Of a stretch of 64,000 nucleotides of DNA, positions 54,601 to 64,000 are shown piece by piece. The stretch is taken from the NCBI GenBank assembly GCA_023053545.1, contig JAKZAN010000007.1, forward strand, positions 7,378,001 through 7,442,000, written 5' to 3'. The notes beneath the pieces were generated by a model. The model had not been told where the DNA came from. It did not search any database and saw only the letters and a list, made by a program, of their open reading frames with translations. This DNA comes from Lepidurus packardi (Eukaryota > Arthropoda > Branchiopoda > Notostraca > Triopsidae). The first letter of the stretch is position 1; every line of letters starts with the position of its first letter. Made by a program: the position numbers and the translations under genes.

Positions 54601-57006
54601 CCTCATTCGTTTAAGGCTAAAGTTGAGGAGCTAGAGGGCCCCATTTCGAGGCGTTTTATCTCATTTGTACTATAAAAGCTTTTTTAAATTTCCAAGATGG
54701 GTCTTTCGGATAAGTCACCGTGATTAAGGAGGTTAAGTTTAGTTTAATTTATGTAAAATAGTTTAGCTTATTATGTATTATGTTTAGTTTGAATTAATGT
54801 TAAATGCGTTTTGAAATAAGTTATTGCTAACTCTTTTCATTAATATTGTGTATTATGTTTAGCTTACTATGTAAAATTGGAGTGTGGGTAAACGTTTGCA
54901 TTGTCATCATCACTGAGACGTAGCAATTTTTTGAGCGGTCAAAAATTCATTGAGATCTAATCATTTTTGTGGAAATTATGTATTCGGAATTCAGCTAGGT
55001 TGCGTATTGCGTAGTAAGTGAGGTTAACCTTGGCCAGGTAAAGAAAGGTGTGAACGTGTTGGATGTCACTTGCGTGCCGAGTTTAGTAGCGCGCTATATG
55101 CTGAGATTACGGTAGTAAGGGGGGCAACGACGGCGTAGGTCGCGCGTACTGTACATGATCGGGTCCCACTCAGCGTGTAGCTTTTCTGTACGACCCCAAC
55201 CAGCGTCAGCCAAAAGGAAAGGGAGGGCGGCGGCAGAAGAATCCAGCCAAAGGCAGTGTAACAGCTTCAGCTCCCGCAACCCGGGGCCAACAGCTCTCAT
55301 TCAGTTGCCAGGTCTCCTGCACTCAGCATCGTTGCACTAGTCCAGAAACATCTCTCCACAACAAGAAGTATGGGATATTGGCAGCATGGCCTTTAAACGT
55401 AGTAACCCGGAACAGTGGCTTCATTAACATTTATGGTGTCCAACTAGCAGCATCCCACAGATCTCGCACAACAGCTTAATTTTCTTTACACAAAAGAAGA
55501 AAGGAAAAAAAAAACTGCCCTAAACAAAGTCGTCGGCAGAGAACGATTTTTGTCTATCAAAGCACGTGTGCATTTACTAGCTGTTCCCCAAACTCACGTT
55601 GTCGGCGTTTGAAACGCATAAAAACAAAACATTTCGTGGTTCGCTCAAAAACCAACCGACCGGTTCCCCAAAGTGATTCAATGTATTGAAAAGTGAGCGG
55701 ATTGTATTTTCAGTGTGCCAAGCTCCACCCTTGTCTCTTGTTTATAAACGGTGCCTCCTTACACTCCTACATTCTTAAAAGCTGCTTGTGTCGTCACCCA
55801 CTAGCATGCCTGTGTAATCGGGAAGCGCCAGTATACTTCCTGCAAATTAAAAGATAGGCTGGGATTTAGGGAGGTTGACATTTGCGCTTGACAAGTTTTC
55901 CACCTGCAAAGCTTAGGACGGCTTGTGACCGAACTTTGGGAGCCTCATTCGGGGAAAGAGCAGAATTTTTGACGTTCAAAAATTACAAAAGAGGTGGGGG
56001 ATAGGACAGAAACGTGGTGGGCCCCATTAGCAACGTTTGATCCCCTTGTGTAAGAACAATAGTTGATTTGAGGAAACACTTGTATTGTATATTAGGTACA
56101 CGAGTGGGTTAGTTGAGTCAGCTGGAAATTGACGTGAACCAAAAAAGGCAGAAAAGTACCGTTTTTGCGCTTATTCGCTCTTGTGGGAATTATATCGCGT
56201 ATCGAAAATCGACAGAAAATTGGCTGGGTGGCCCAGGTAAGTGAATTCAGACTTGTGTAACTTAACCTCATGGATGTTAAATGCTGCAATTGCGGTGTGA
56301 AACAGAATAGGTCGTGATTCGAAAACCGACACCTTTTATATACTAGTTCGAATGCGTTTCTTTGCGTCTCAGAGCGCGAAAGAAGGAAAACAAAGTCAAG
56401 AGATTGAAGGAATTGAAGAGAGTAGCTTAGTAGTTTTTTTTGTAACGACAGAGAAGAAAGGAATTCATAATTTGCCTGTGTTCGAATATAACGCGTTTTT
56501 TTGGTTTTATTTTAGTTAGTTGGTTGGTTTATTACCCCCTATGAAATACAAACAAGAGCTGTGAGAGAATTAAAAAAAGTAACGATTCAAAACGCGTGTC
56601 TCTTCCGGTTCAGTTGATAGGATTATTGCTACCTTCCAAAGGATTTGCAACGTAATAAACTGTACAATTTGAGTGGGCTAACTATTTCCTACTTGATGTT
56701 GGTAGCGTTTGCGTAGTAGCAGCTTAGGGAAATTTTGCTAAGTATTACTGTAAACAGTTCCTCGTAATACTCTTATTAAAGAAGTATTGCGAAAGCTTTA
56801 CTCGTACCAGATAAACCACAAGCAACCTGACATACGGATATGGCTTTATAGTGAAGTAGAGATATCAAAAGATGAGGGTGGGAGTGGATACAATTGTTCC
56901 GATCCATCATCATCATTGTCTTGCCCATTGTTGGGGCTATAAAAGAGCCCATAACTGCCATGAAGCATTAACTGTAAATCCCTCGTAGGGTTTCTAGAGG
57001 GTTTGG
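51686..57006. other. Intergenic stretch, no supported gene
   Basis: It holds a (GA)n tract at about 51930-51945 and an AT-rich block (54540-55000) with repeated TATTATGTTTAG words. Open frames of 60-166 codons occur (for example minus strand 53807-54307), but none has a known domain or a convincing exon structure. Confidence 0.5.
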
Positions 57007-57007
57007 A

Positions 57008-57057
57008 GGGGGGGGGGGGGGGGGGACTATATGAAATGTCACAAGGGGGGGGGGGGG
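57008..57057 (+). repeat. Paired poly-G tracts
   Basis: A run of 18 G at 57008-57025 is followed 19 nt later by 13 G at 57045-57057. Such tracts can form G-quadruplex structures and are prone to length errors in sequencing. Confidence 0.9.
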
Positions 57058-59207
57058 TGGCTGCGTTATAAAGTTTCATATGAACTTGTATTAGCCGTAA
57101 CCAATATCAGAAACAGTGTTACGACTTTGTTGGGTGGCTTTTTCTTTTTTCCCCTAACCCGGCGGCGTTTTTTTTTAGGTTTAGCGGGACTTACAGTTGC
57201 AATGGTTAACATTTTCATTCACCCTCTTAGATTGCAAAGGCTTGCAAGCCTCTCACTCTCTTTTATTCTTTTCCGATTCCTCTTCTCGGATTTTCTGTAT
57301 TAATAATCCCGGGTTCGCTCCCGGTGGATGACAAGTGGTCATACAAGTGGATGTGCCAGCCTTGACAATGGGTTCCTGATCCATAATGGATCTTCTTGGG
57401 GACTATCGCTATATAGTCGGATTTCAGTGCTGGGGCCCACCCTTGTCGTCATTAGCGTTGTGTCCGATAGATAGAGAAAAGCTTGGCCGCTACGCATCGT
57501 TGCACCCGTAAAGCGGGTAACAAATAGAGGACAAGTTATTGATGAACCCAACTGTTCTTATCCCCCCCCCCATATCAAACTTTTCCACTCTTTTGAATAT
57601 TCTCACAACAGAAATCCACCAGCTCTCCCTAAACGAAGGATGTTTTTCTAACTATTCTTTTTTTTTTTTTAACATTTTTCGCTTAAAAGTAGAGTTGTAG
57701 AAGCTCTTAATTGGAAATTCTTCACGTGGGTTCAAAGGGGTAATGTTATTTTCAGGGGGAGGCTTGTGTTTACGGACAAGCATTGGCATTTGGAATGGTT
57801 GGTGGTCATGTCATCACCTGGAAAGCTTTGATACGGGACAGGACAAGTGCTCTTAGTGGAAGTTTATGAGCAGTGTATGAGGCTTTTTAGGGATTTTTTA
57901 TCTTCGTTTTGTTTGTGCTCACTGCAGGGTTTTCTGGGGTAGTGAATATTGAGCTTTTTTTTAGTTGAGATAGCTCACAGACAGACAAGAATGGGTTTCA
58001 GTAGGTGTAAGAAGAAGCGATGGGCCGTCTCGGTGGTTGTCATCCAAAGCTGTTAGGTTCCTCATATGCGGGACATTATGTGGCCGCCGAGACGGGGCAA
58101 AGTCAACAAGATAGCTATTTTCAGCCCTTCCTTGGCCCTCTAGTCAAAAATCTTTCCACTCACACACTCCAACATCGAGTGCTTTCTCTGCGCGTACAAA
58201 TTACGGAACCAACTCCACTTTTGGCACGGCCAACCCCCCTTTCCACCCTACACCGCTTTCAGCCGTTTTATGTTAAGTAATAGTCTTTAATAGGTAGGCT
58301 AACACCTACCATCACGTCATTTCCCTTTGGGTCCATCTAAGTCTGTCAGCTGCAGACTTATTAGGGAAGCTCTATTTGGGATTCGGGTGTGTATGTTATA
58401 TTTGGGAGCCTAATAATTCCCCTCCAAAATACGATCAGTCTGGGGCCATTGAAAACTTTTCAATAAGATTCCAAATAGCTCTGTTTATTAAAATAAGACG
58501 TCGAAAAGTGATGAAGTGACCACGGAATATTGGGAAATAGACAGAATATGGAAAAATAAGGGGGGGAGAGAGATTGTTTTGGGGTTGAAAGTTCGTGGAT
58601 CATTCGTTTCCCTTTCTTTCTTTTTTCTTTGAGATCGCTTTTGCTCTTATATCATTCAAATCGGGGCATCATTGCTATTATGCATGCGCCCGAGTTTTCA
58701 CAAAAGTTAGGGTCCTTTTTTTTCTAAAGTCCCTTGTGCCTTTTGCTGCAACATAATTCTTTTTCCTTTCTTGCTTATGCTCTTGATTTTGATTTTCTTC
58801 CGTTATGGTCCAAAAAAATGCTGATTTGGAGATTGACTGAAAAAAGGGGGTGCAATGAAAATTCAGCGGGAAAGGCAAAAAGGATGCCTTGCATGGCCCG
58901 TTCCACTTTTCAGCTTTCCCTAAATTCATGACCAACTCGCCTTGCCAAATTCCTCCTGACCGCATGACATGGCGTCTCATAAATCCGGGGGAAAATCACC
59001 CTCACTATGCTCTCAATATTTCTTTTTCCTTGTGCCCCCCTATGATTACGTATGCAGAATGGAAGTATAAACCATGTATAATTCGGTACCCCTTCAACTC
59101 TTGCTGCTTTTTTTTTGTCCCAATCCATAGAAAAATAGTGAACGCGAGACATCCTTTCATTCTTTTCTATAGAAAACCCGGGGCTCGAATTTATAGGATT
59201 TTGTTTT
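57058..59207. other. Intergenic stretch, no supported gene
   Basis: It has poly-T/A tracts and short open frames only. A short perfect stem at about 57309-57325 (CCGGG...CCCGG around TTCGCT) resembles a tRNA T-arm, but no cloverleaf surrounds it. Nothing else was recognised. Confidence 0.5.
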
Positions 59208-59734
59208 ATGGACGAGTCTTTGGCAGTAGCCACTTTTCGTTTCCTCTCTGGGAAGCTGGGGCTGTCGTGGAGGTCCTTGGCCAATGATATCTATAACAAT
59301 AACACTAAAAAGTATCCTGTGATTCAAAAAGCTTTTCGGCCTCTTGCCTCTCGCTTTTCCCCTACACACGACGACTGGGTTCCATACACACTACCAAATC
59401 TTCCGGTAATGCTAGCAAGGGGCGGAACTGAGCTGACCACTGAAGACCAGCACTTATGACACTTGTGATCCGTTGCCTATCGCGAGCCGCCTGTACGGAG
59501 GCAAGAGAGGGGAAAACTGCCCGGAAGTTAGCAGTAATAACTAACCACCACCACCCCAAAGAAAAAGTCCCGGTAACAACTGAGCAGCGGTTGCTTGAAG
59601 AAGAATTCAACTGGAAATTGTTGCTCAATGGAGCGTTTGGCCGTATAGCCGCTGTTTATACCCTACGCGAGAAGTCGGCAGTCTTAAAAGAGTATTTTGA
59701 AGTGCTGTCAATGCCACAAACTGTCAGTAGCTGA
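59208..59734 (+). other. Two overlapping ATG-started open frames
   Basis: ATG at 59208 opens 83 codons (MDESLAVATFRFLSGKLG...), and its stop overlaps a second ATG at 59456 that opens 92 codons (MTLVIRCLSRAACTEAREG, then EEEFNWKLLLNGAFGRIAAV). Both have protein-like composition but no recognised domain, and no splice sites were found to join them. They could be a small spliced gene read through a missed intron, or chance. Confidence 0.15.
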
Positions 59735-62700
59735 TCCTTCGAAGCTAGTTAGCACGTTGTTCAGTTAGCAAGTCACCCAAATTAGTGCTGGTAAAATTCG
59801 AGAGGCTTGTGGAGACTTATAGGTGGATATTTCCCCCATCTTGGTTTGTAGGTTTGAGTGGCCCCAGGAAAAATTTGCTTTTTCTACCTTCTCTCAACTC
59901 GTTGTCTTCGCTTTACGCAGGCATTTAGCGTGGCAAAGGCGGTTAGCATGGGAAGTTCAGATACAACTTTTTTGTTCAACCCTAAACCTTTGTTAAACTC
60001 TGACATTAAAGTGTGTCACACCAATCGCTAATATACAAAAGCATAGCTATCCTTCTCCAATTCGCAATAAATTAACAACGTGCAGATAAGTTAACAATGG
60101 AGCTTCGTTTGCCGCTAGAAGAAATTAATAGACTAAAAAATAATTGTTCGGATACTGCACATTGAAATGCACAAAGGAAATTTAGGACACAACTTGCACC
60201 TCATTGGAGAAAGTAAGTTCTCGAGAAATCTTCCGAGTTTTGACGGTTTAGCATGCTAATCGCCTATGCCTATAAGGTAAGGTACACGAGAGGCCTTGTT
60301 ACCAAGACACGAAGGCTGTGATGGCGCCGTGTTCATTGATGCAATCCGTATAACCAAAGCTTCTGGAAGGTACTTTAAGCCAGCACTAGCGCCAGTGGTA
60401 AAATCATTTCCTTAATTCTTCACAGCTCAAAGTGCAATCATATGCAGAGAGGTTAATCGCACTGTGATTTTTTTGCAAATTGAGTTCTAGTTCCGCCTTG
60501 AAACGGATCCAGCTTGCAGATGGTCTCTTATACCGTAGCATGACAACTTTTTTTCTCCAAAAAGTCTGAGCTTTATGACAGTTCTGTGTTCTGAGTTAGC
60601 TTTATGTATTTTACCATCTTTTGTTGGGAGCATTTTGCAGCTCGGCACAGAGGCAGCGTTCGGGGAGAAGAAGAAGAAGAAATCCCTGAGAATCCGACAA
60701 ACAAAAAGTTGCTAATGATGAATGCAGACGCTGCCCTTGTTACTTTTCCAAGGCAAAATGCTACCCTTGTTTATTCTAGTGAAGGCGTTCCAGCCGCTTC
60801 GTGTCAAAAGCACAGCAGAAAGTGTAGTGCGGTGCAGGGAGTCCTATCTAACAGGATTCAAAACACAATTCCTCGCCACCATTTTAAATCCCCCTACCTC
60901 TCTTGTTTGTAAATTAGTTTCATCAGTAGCACTTGAGGAGTTCTCTTCCCTCCAAATAAAACATGAATTTCAGGCATTTCTACACATATTCCGTATGTTT
61001 TCTGTTCTCCGGTCGAGTCCCACAACAAATCAGTGGATTGGATTGTTTTTTCCCAACGCTCGGAGGGAAAACTGTATTATTACCAAATAAGAAAGAAAAA
61101 GGACCTTAGGATTTTGTTTGGATAGTTTCGCTCGGTGACATGACGGGTTCATAACGAGCTTGCCATACGTAGCACACACGCACACAAAGAAAGAAAGGGA
61201 GGCGAAAAAATCTTGAAGGTCTTTGGTGGGTGATGGGGAATGAGTACTTTTGTTTTCTGCACCCCACAAGGAGCAGGCAACTAACCCAGCAAAAGGTCTG
61301 ACGATGAAGGTGTCAGCAGGAGCCCAAGCGGCTTGGACGTTGTTGACAGGTCTACAGATTTTCTCGCTAGCAAGCCAACAAGCAATACAGCAAAAGGAAA
61401 CAGGCTCCCCAATCTTGGGGCGTTCTATTCTAGCTCGGTAGGCTTTTGCCGTTTGCTATGTGTATTACAGGGGAACAATGAAAGTCTGTAACCCCTGAAA
61501 ATAATAATGGCTGGACTTTTTGACAGAGGCCAGAAAGAAAGAGAAAAAGCAATTGGTTATTTTCTTCCGACAGAAATGAAGAAAGTTTTTAGCCCTTTGC
61601 CTACTGGTACAAGGGGGAGGGGGTCTCTCACTTCCCCCTTTCACCGCACTGTATTGAAAGTGGCGTACAAAACCTGTCAAAACAGACTGTTTCCCTGCTG
61701 CTGCCTGCAATAACACTAAGGTCCTGTCTAAAGGTTGAATAGTCATTAGCTTGTTGAGCTGCTTTTGTATTGGCTTTCGTTGCAGCAGTGGCCAGTCTAA
61801 TGAGTGCTACAGCTTATAAGAGTTACAATGTAACTTGGCCCCCTAGAAATCTGCATTTTGTTTTCCCCTGGCAAACGCTTTTTTAATCCGACATTACGGA
61901 ATTACATTTCAGTGTTGCACACATTGGTCGTTAGGGGAACTGAAACCAGTTTTTGGGATTCCGTTAATCGGAAGCAGAGCTTCTTGTTTGTGTAGGTTTG
62001 AACGTAAATTGTTAGGGGATATCTCATTGACGATTTTTATGTTTCCAAGCGAGGGGCCCTGTCTTTGGGTTTGGGTGACTTTAGTAGTCTAAATGGTTCG
62101 GTTTAGATTGCGTTAATGGGCTGTGGATTGGTTGCGTATGTGTTGCGTTGGCGTCTTTTTGTATAGAAAAGGGGGACTTTGCAAGTTTTAAGTTGGTTCT
62201 CCGCGGGAGCTTGGCAGCAACAAAACCATGGCACTACTGCTGCTGGCTGGTGGTTTTCGTCAAGCGTTTGTGTAACAGGGATTTTGGACCACTTTTAGTA
62301 TTTGTATAACGCCCCCAGCACTCCTAATTGTAGTCTTAAAGTTCTGTTTTGCCCCATGAATGCTTCCGATTCAAAGCTTACACAAGTATATTCCAGCTGG
62401 CCAGTCAATCCTGCGTTTATTTGTACGTAGTTCCCTCAAGTTTACGCCATAACCCCCCATCCCCCTTTGAAACTCTACCAAAAAGGCTTTTTACCAGCTT
62501 TTCTTTTCCTTCCGTTTTTCCCGCGTTCTTTTTTTTCTCAATCTACTGTAGCGAAATGTGATGTATTTATGGCATAAGATAAGGGGCAAACAAGGACTTA
62601 ATTCCGGGACTGTCAAGACTCATATACGCAAACCATTTTTCAAGCGATAACAAGGGTCAACTAAACCTATTCAACATTTCCGGTGTTTAATTAATCGCCA

Positions 62701-62875
62701 AGAGCATACGTAACCGCAAATGCGTGTGTATGTGTGTGTGGCGTTATCTATTTTCGTTTTTCTTGCTTGTTTGACTGGGTGGTATATACAAGAACAGTTA
62801 CAGGACATCCCTGAAGATTTTTTTTTAGAGGAAAACTTTTCGCTTTAATAACGGCTTTTGTCTTCTTTCTGGTAG
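59735..62875. other. SoxD 5' flank / probable 5' UTR intron
   Basis: The SoxD start exon is preceded by an acceptor, so at least one upstream noncoding exon exists, and this stretch is probably intron or promoter. Short frames here (for example ATG at 61304, MKVSAGAQAAWTLLTG, running into a donor-like gtaggc near 61440) are not supported further. Confidence 0.45.
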
Positions 62876-62881
62876 GGGATT

Positions 62882-63949
62882 ATGTCTTCCAAGAGGAAAT
62901 CTCCAGCCAACAAGATCCAAGACTTTCTCGACAATACCACATCCATGGCTGCTGGCAATCCGTATGGAATGCATTTTCCGGGGAATCCTTTCTTGTTGCC
63001 AGATTTTGGGTTGAATGCCGCGGCCGCTGCAGCCAACCAAGGACATTTTTATCCTAGCCCTGCCAGCAGTTATTATTCTGCCTTGGCTGCTTCAGCATCA
63101 TCGTCGGCTATTGCTGCTGCCGCTGCTTCGTGTAATGCTATAGAAAGGCTGCAGCGCAGTAATGCGCCTGCCACCGACAATAGCACCAATTATGGCCATG
63201 TTGGCTTTCAAGGCGAGTCGCCTACTCCCAGGAGAGGAGCTTACCCGTTTTTGGGTGGAGATGAAAACGAAGAACAACGACAACGCCAGCAACTTCTCCT
63301 TGGATCGTGTTCCTCAGCGTCTTCGGCTTCCAAGCGCAAAAAACTACAGCACGCCGCGAGCCCATCCAATTCGAATGGCTTGATAAAGAAAGAGCCTCAT
63401 GAATACCAACGACAGCATTCGCTGGGATCCACTACTGCGGAACACGGACGGGGACAGGGCGGTGAGGCCGCCGAAAGGAGCAGCGACGAAGAATCGTCGT
63501 CGACGACGGCAGTATCCCCGGAACTGACCAGTCCTTTGCCCAATCAGAGCAAGATCTCCAAAAAATCCATGGACGATGTTCTCAAACGCTTAGCTTCCAA
63601 GATGACCCATAGTACATTACGCGACGAGTTTGGCAGCCAGACTGGCAGCAAAGCCGACAAGTAAGGATATTTCCTCCCCAAAAAAAACTTAAATAAAAAA
63701 AGGGAAAATGGTAGAAACACATTATTTGTGTATTGTAATATATTTATTGTTATTTTGTTTATTATTATTTCTAGCAATAGCGTGTCCAATAATTCCTCTG
63801 GAGCTCAAGCAGAAGTGTCTAGCCTCACTCTGCAGTCTTTGGCGGGCGACTCTTTGAGCGAGAAAGAACGCAAGTTATCGGAACGTATCGTGGAAATGCA
63901 GCAAATTCGGGAGCAGCTTGTGCATCAGCTCAAAGAGAGCAGGAATAAG
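62882..63949 (+). CDS. SoxD: SoxD (Sox5/6/13-type) transcription factor, N-terminal part
   Basis: SoxD proteins are HMG-box nuclear regulators that dimerise through an N-terminal coiled coil and act in neural and skeletal development (family knowledge). Two coding exons are visible: 62882-63660 and 63775-63949, with intron gtaagg...tttctag joining in phase 2. The reading frame then continues past the window through a donor at 63950. The start MSSKRKSPANKIQDF resembles Sox5/6 MSSKR. Alanine runs follow at about residues 44-49 and 78-84. SKKSMDDVLKRLASKM is similar in place to the SoxD ADVVDTLKQ segment. SLSEKERKLSERIVEMQQIR matches the start of the SoxD leucine-zipper region (SLAEKERQL...REQL). 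The HMG box lies outside the window. The acceptor ending at 62875 means the 5' UTR is split. The in-frame GGGATT before the ATG has no stop, so an upstream start is possible. Confidence 0.85.
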
Positions 63950-64000
63950 GTAAGGTGCCACAACTTTGAACGCAAACGTTGGTTAGTTTGCAGCCTTGCT

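Noticed and set aside
57305-57330. tRNA T-arm-like stem CCGGGTTCGCTCCCGG
   Set aside because: No acceptor stem, D-arm or anticodon arm could be placed upstream; it is a lone short hairpin.

Overview
This is a eukaryotic genomic window from an animal. Genes are split by short GT-AG introns (about 60 bp to a few kb), intergenic DNA is rich in microsatellites and homopolymers, and four metazoan families are recognisable. The Pax6 protein is closest, from memory, to the canonical / twin-of-eyeless type, and the compact introns suggest a protostome invertebrate, possibly an arthropod. I cannot name the species. No prokaryotic, organellar or viral genes and no recognisable transposon proteins were seen.

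Left part (1-23 kb) is gene-dense. Pax6 (+ strand, coding exons 3291-11293, 463 residues after splicing) has a paired domain, a homeodomain and the conserved Pax6 C-terminus. TM7SF3 (- strand, 14750-12267, nine exons, 565 residues) converges on Pax6. ANKS1/Odin (+ strand, 15028-22858, sixteen exons, 1480 residues; ankyrin repeats, two SAM domains, PTB domain) is head-to-head with TM7SF3 across 277 bp containing a good RFX X-box-like palindrome. All three models were assembled by splice-phase matching and each gives an uninterrupted frame.

Middle part (23-62.8 kb) is about 40 kb with no gene I can identify. It contains several coding-like pieces: 25.6-27.1 kb, 31.47-31.61 kb, 32.65-33.41 kb (three or four exons in matching phase), a possible last exon at 49.75-50.03 kb, and a surprisingly long 269-codon minus-strand open frame at 50.6-51.4 kb. 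It also holds AT-rich blocks, a diverged tandem duplication at 51.45-51.69 kb, paired poly-G tracts at 57.0 kb and possible CTCF-type sites near 31.5 and 31.97 kb. It may be regulatory and 5' untranslated territory of the SoxD gene, with one or more lineage-specific genes inside.

Right end: the first coding exons of a SoxD (Sox5/6/13-type) transcription factor start at 62882 and run off the window. Pax6 and SoxD are developmental regulators, ANKS1 is a signalling adaptor and TM7SF3 a membrane protein. Nothing in the sequence shows that they form one pathway. I did not find a convincing new multi-gene system; the best leads are the unassigned coding-like segments and the shared TM7SF3/ANKS1 promoter.
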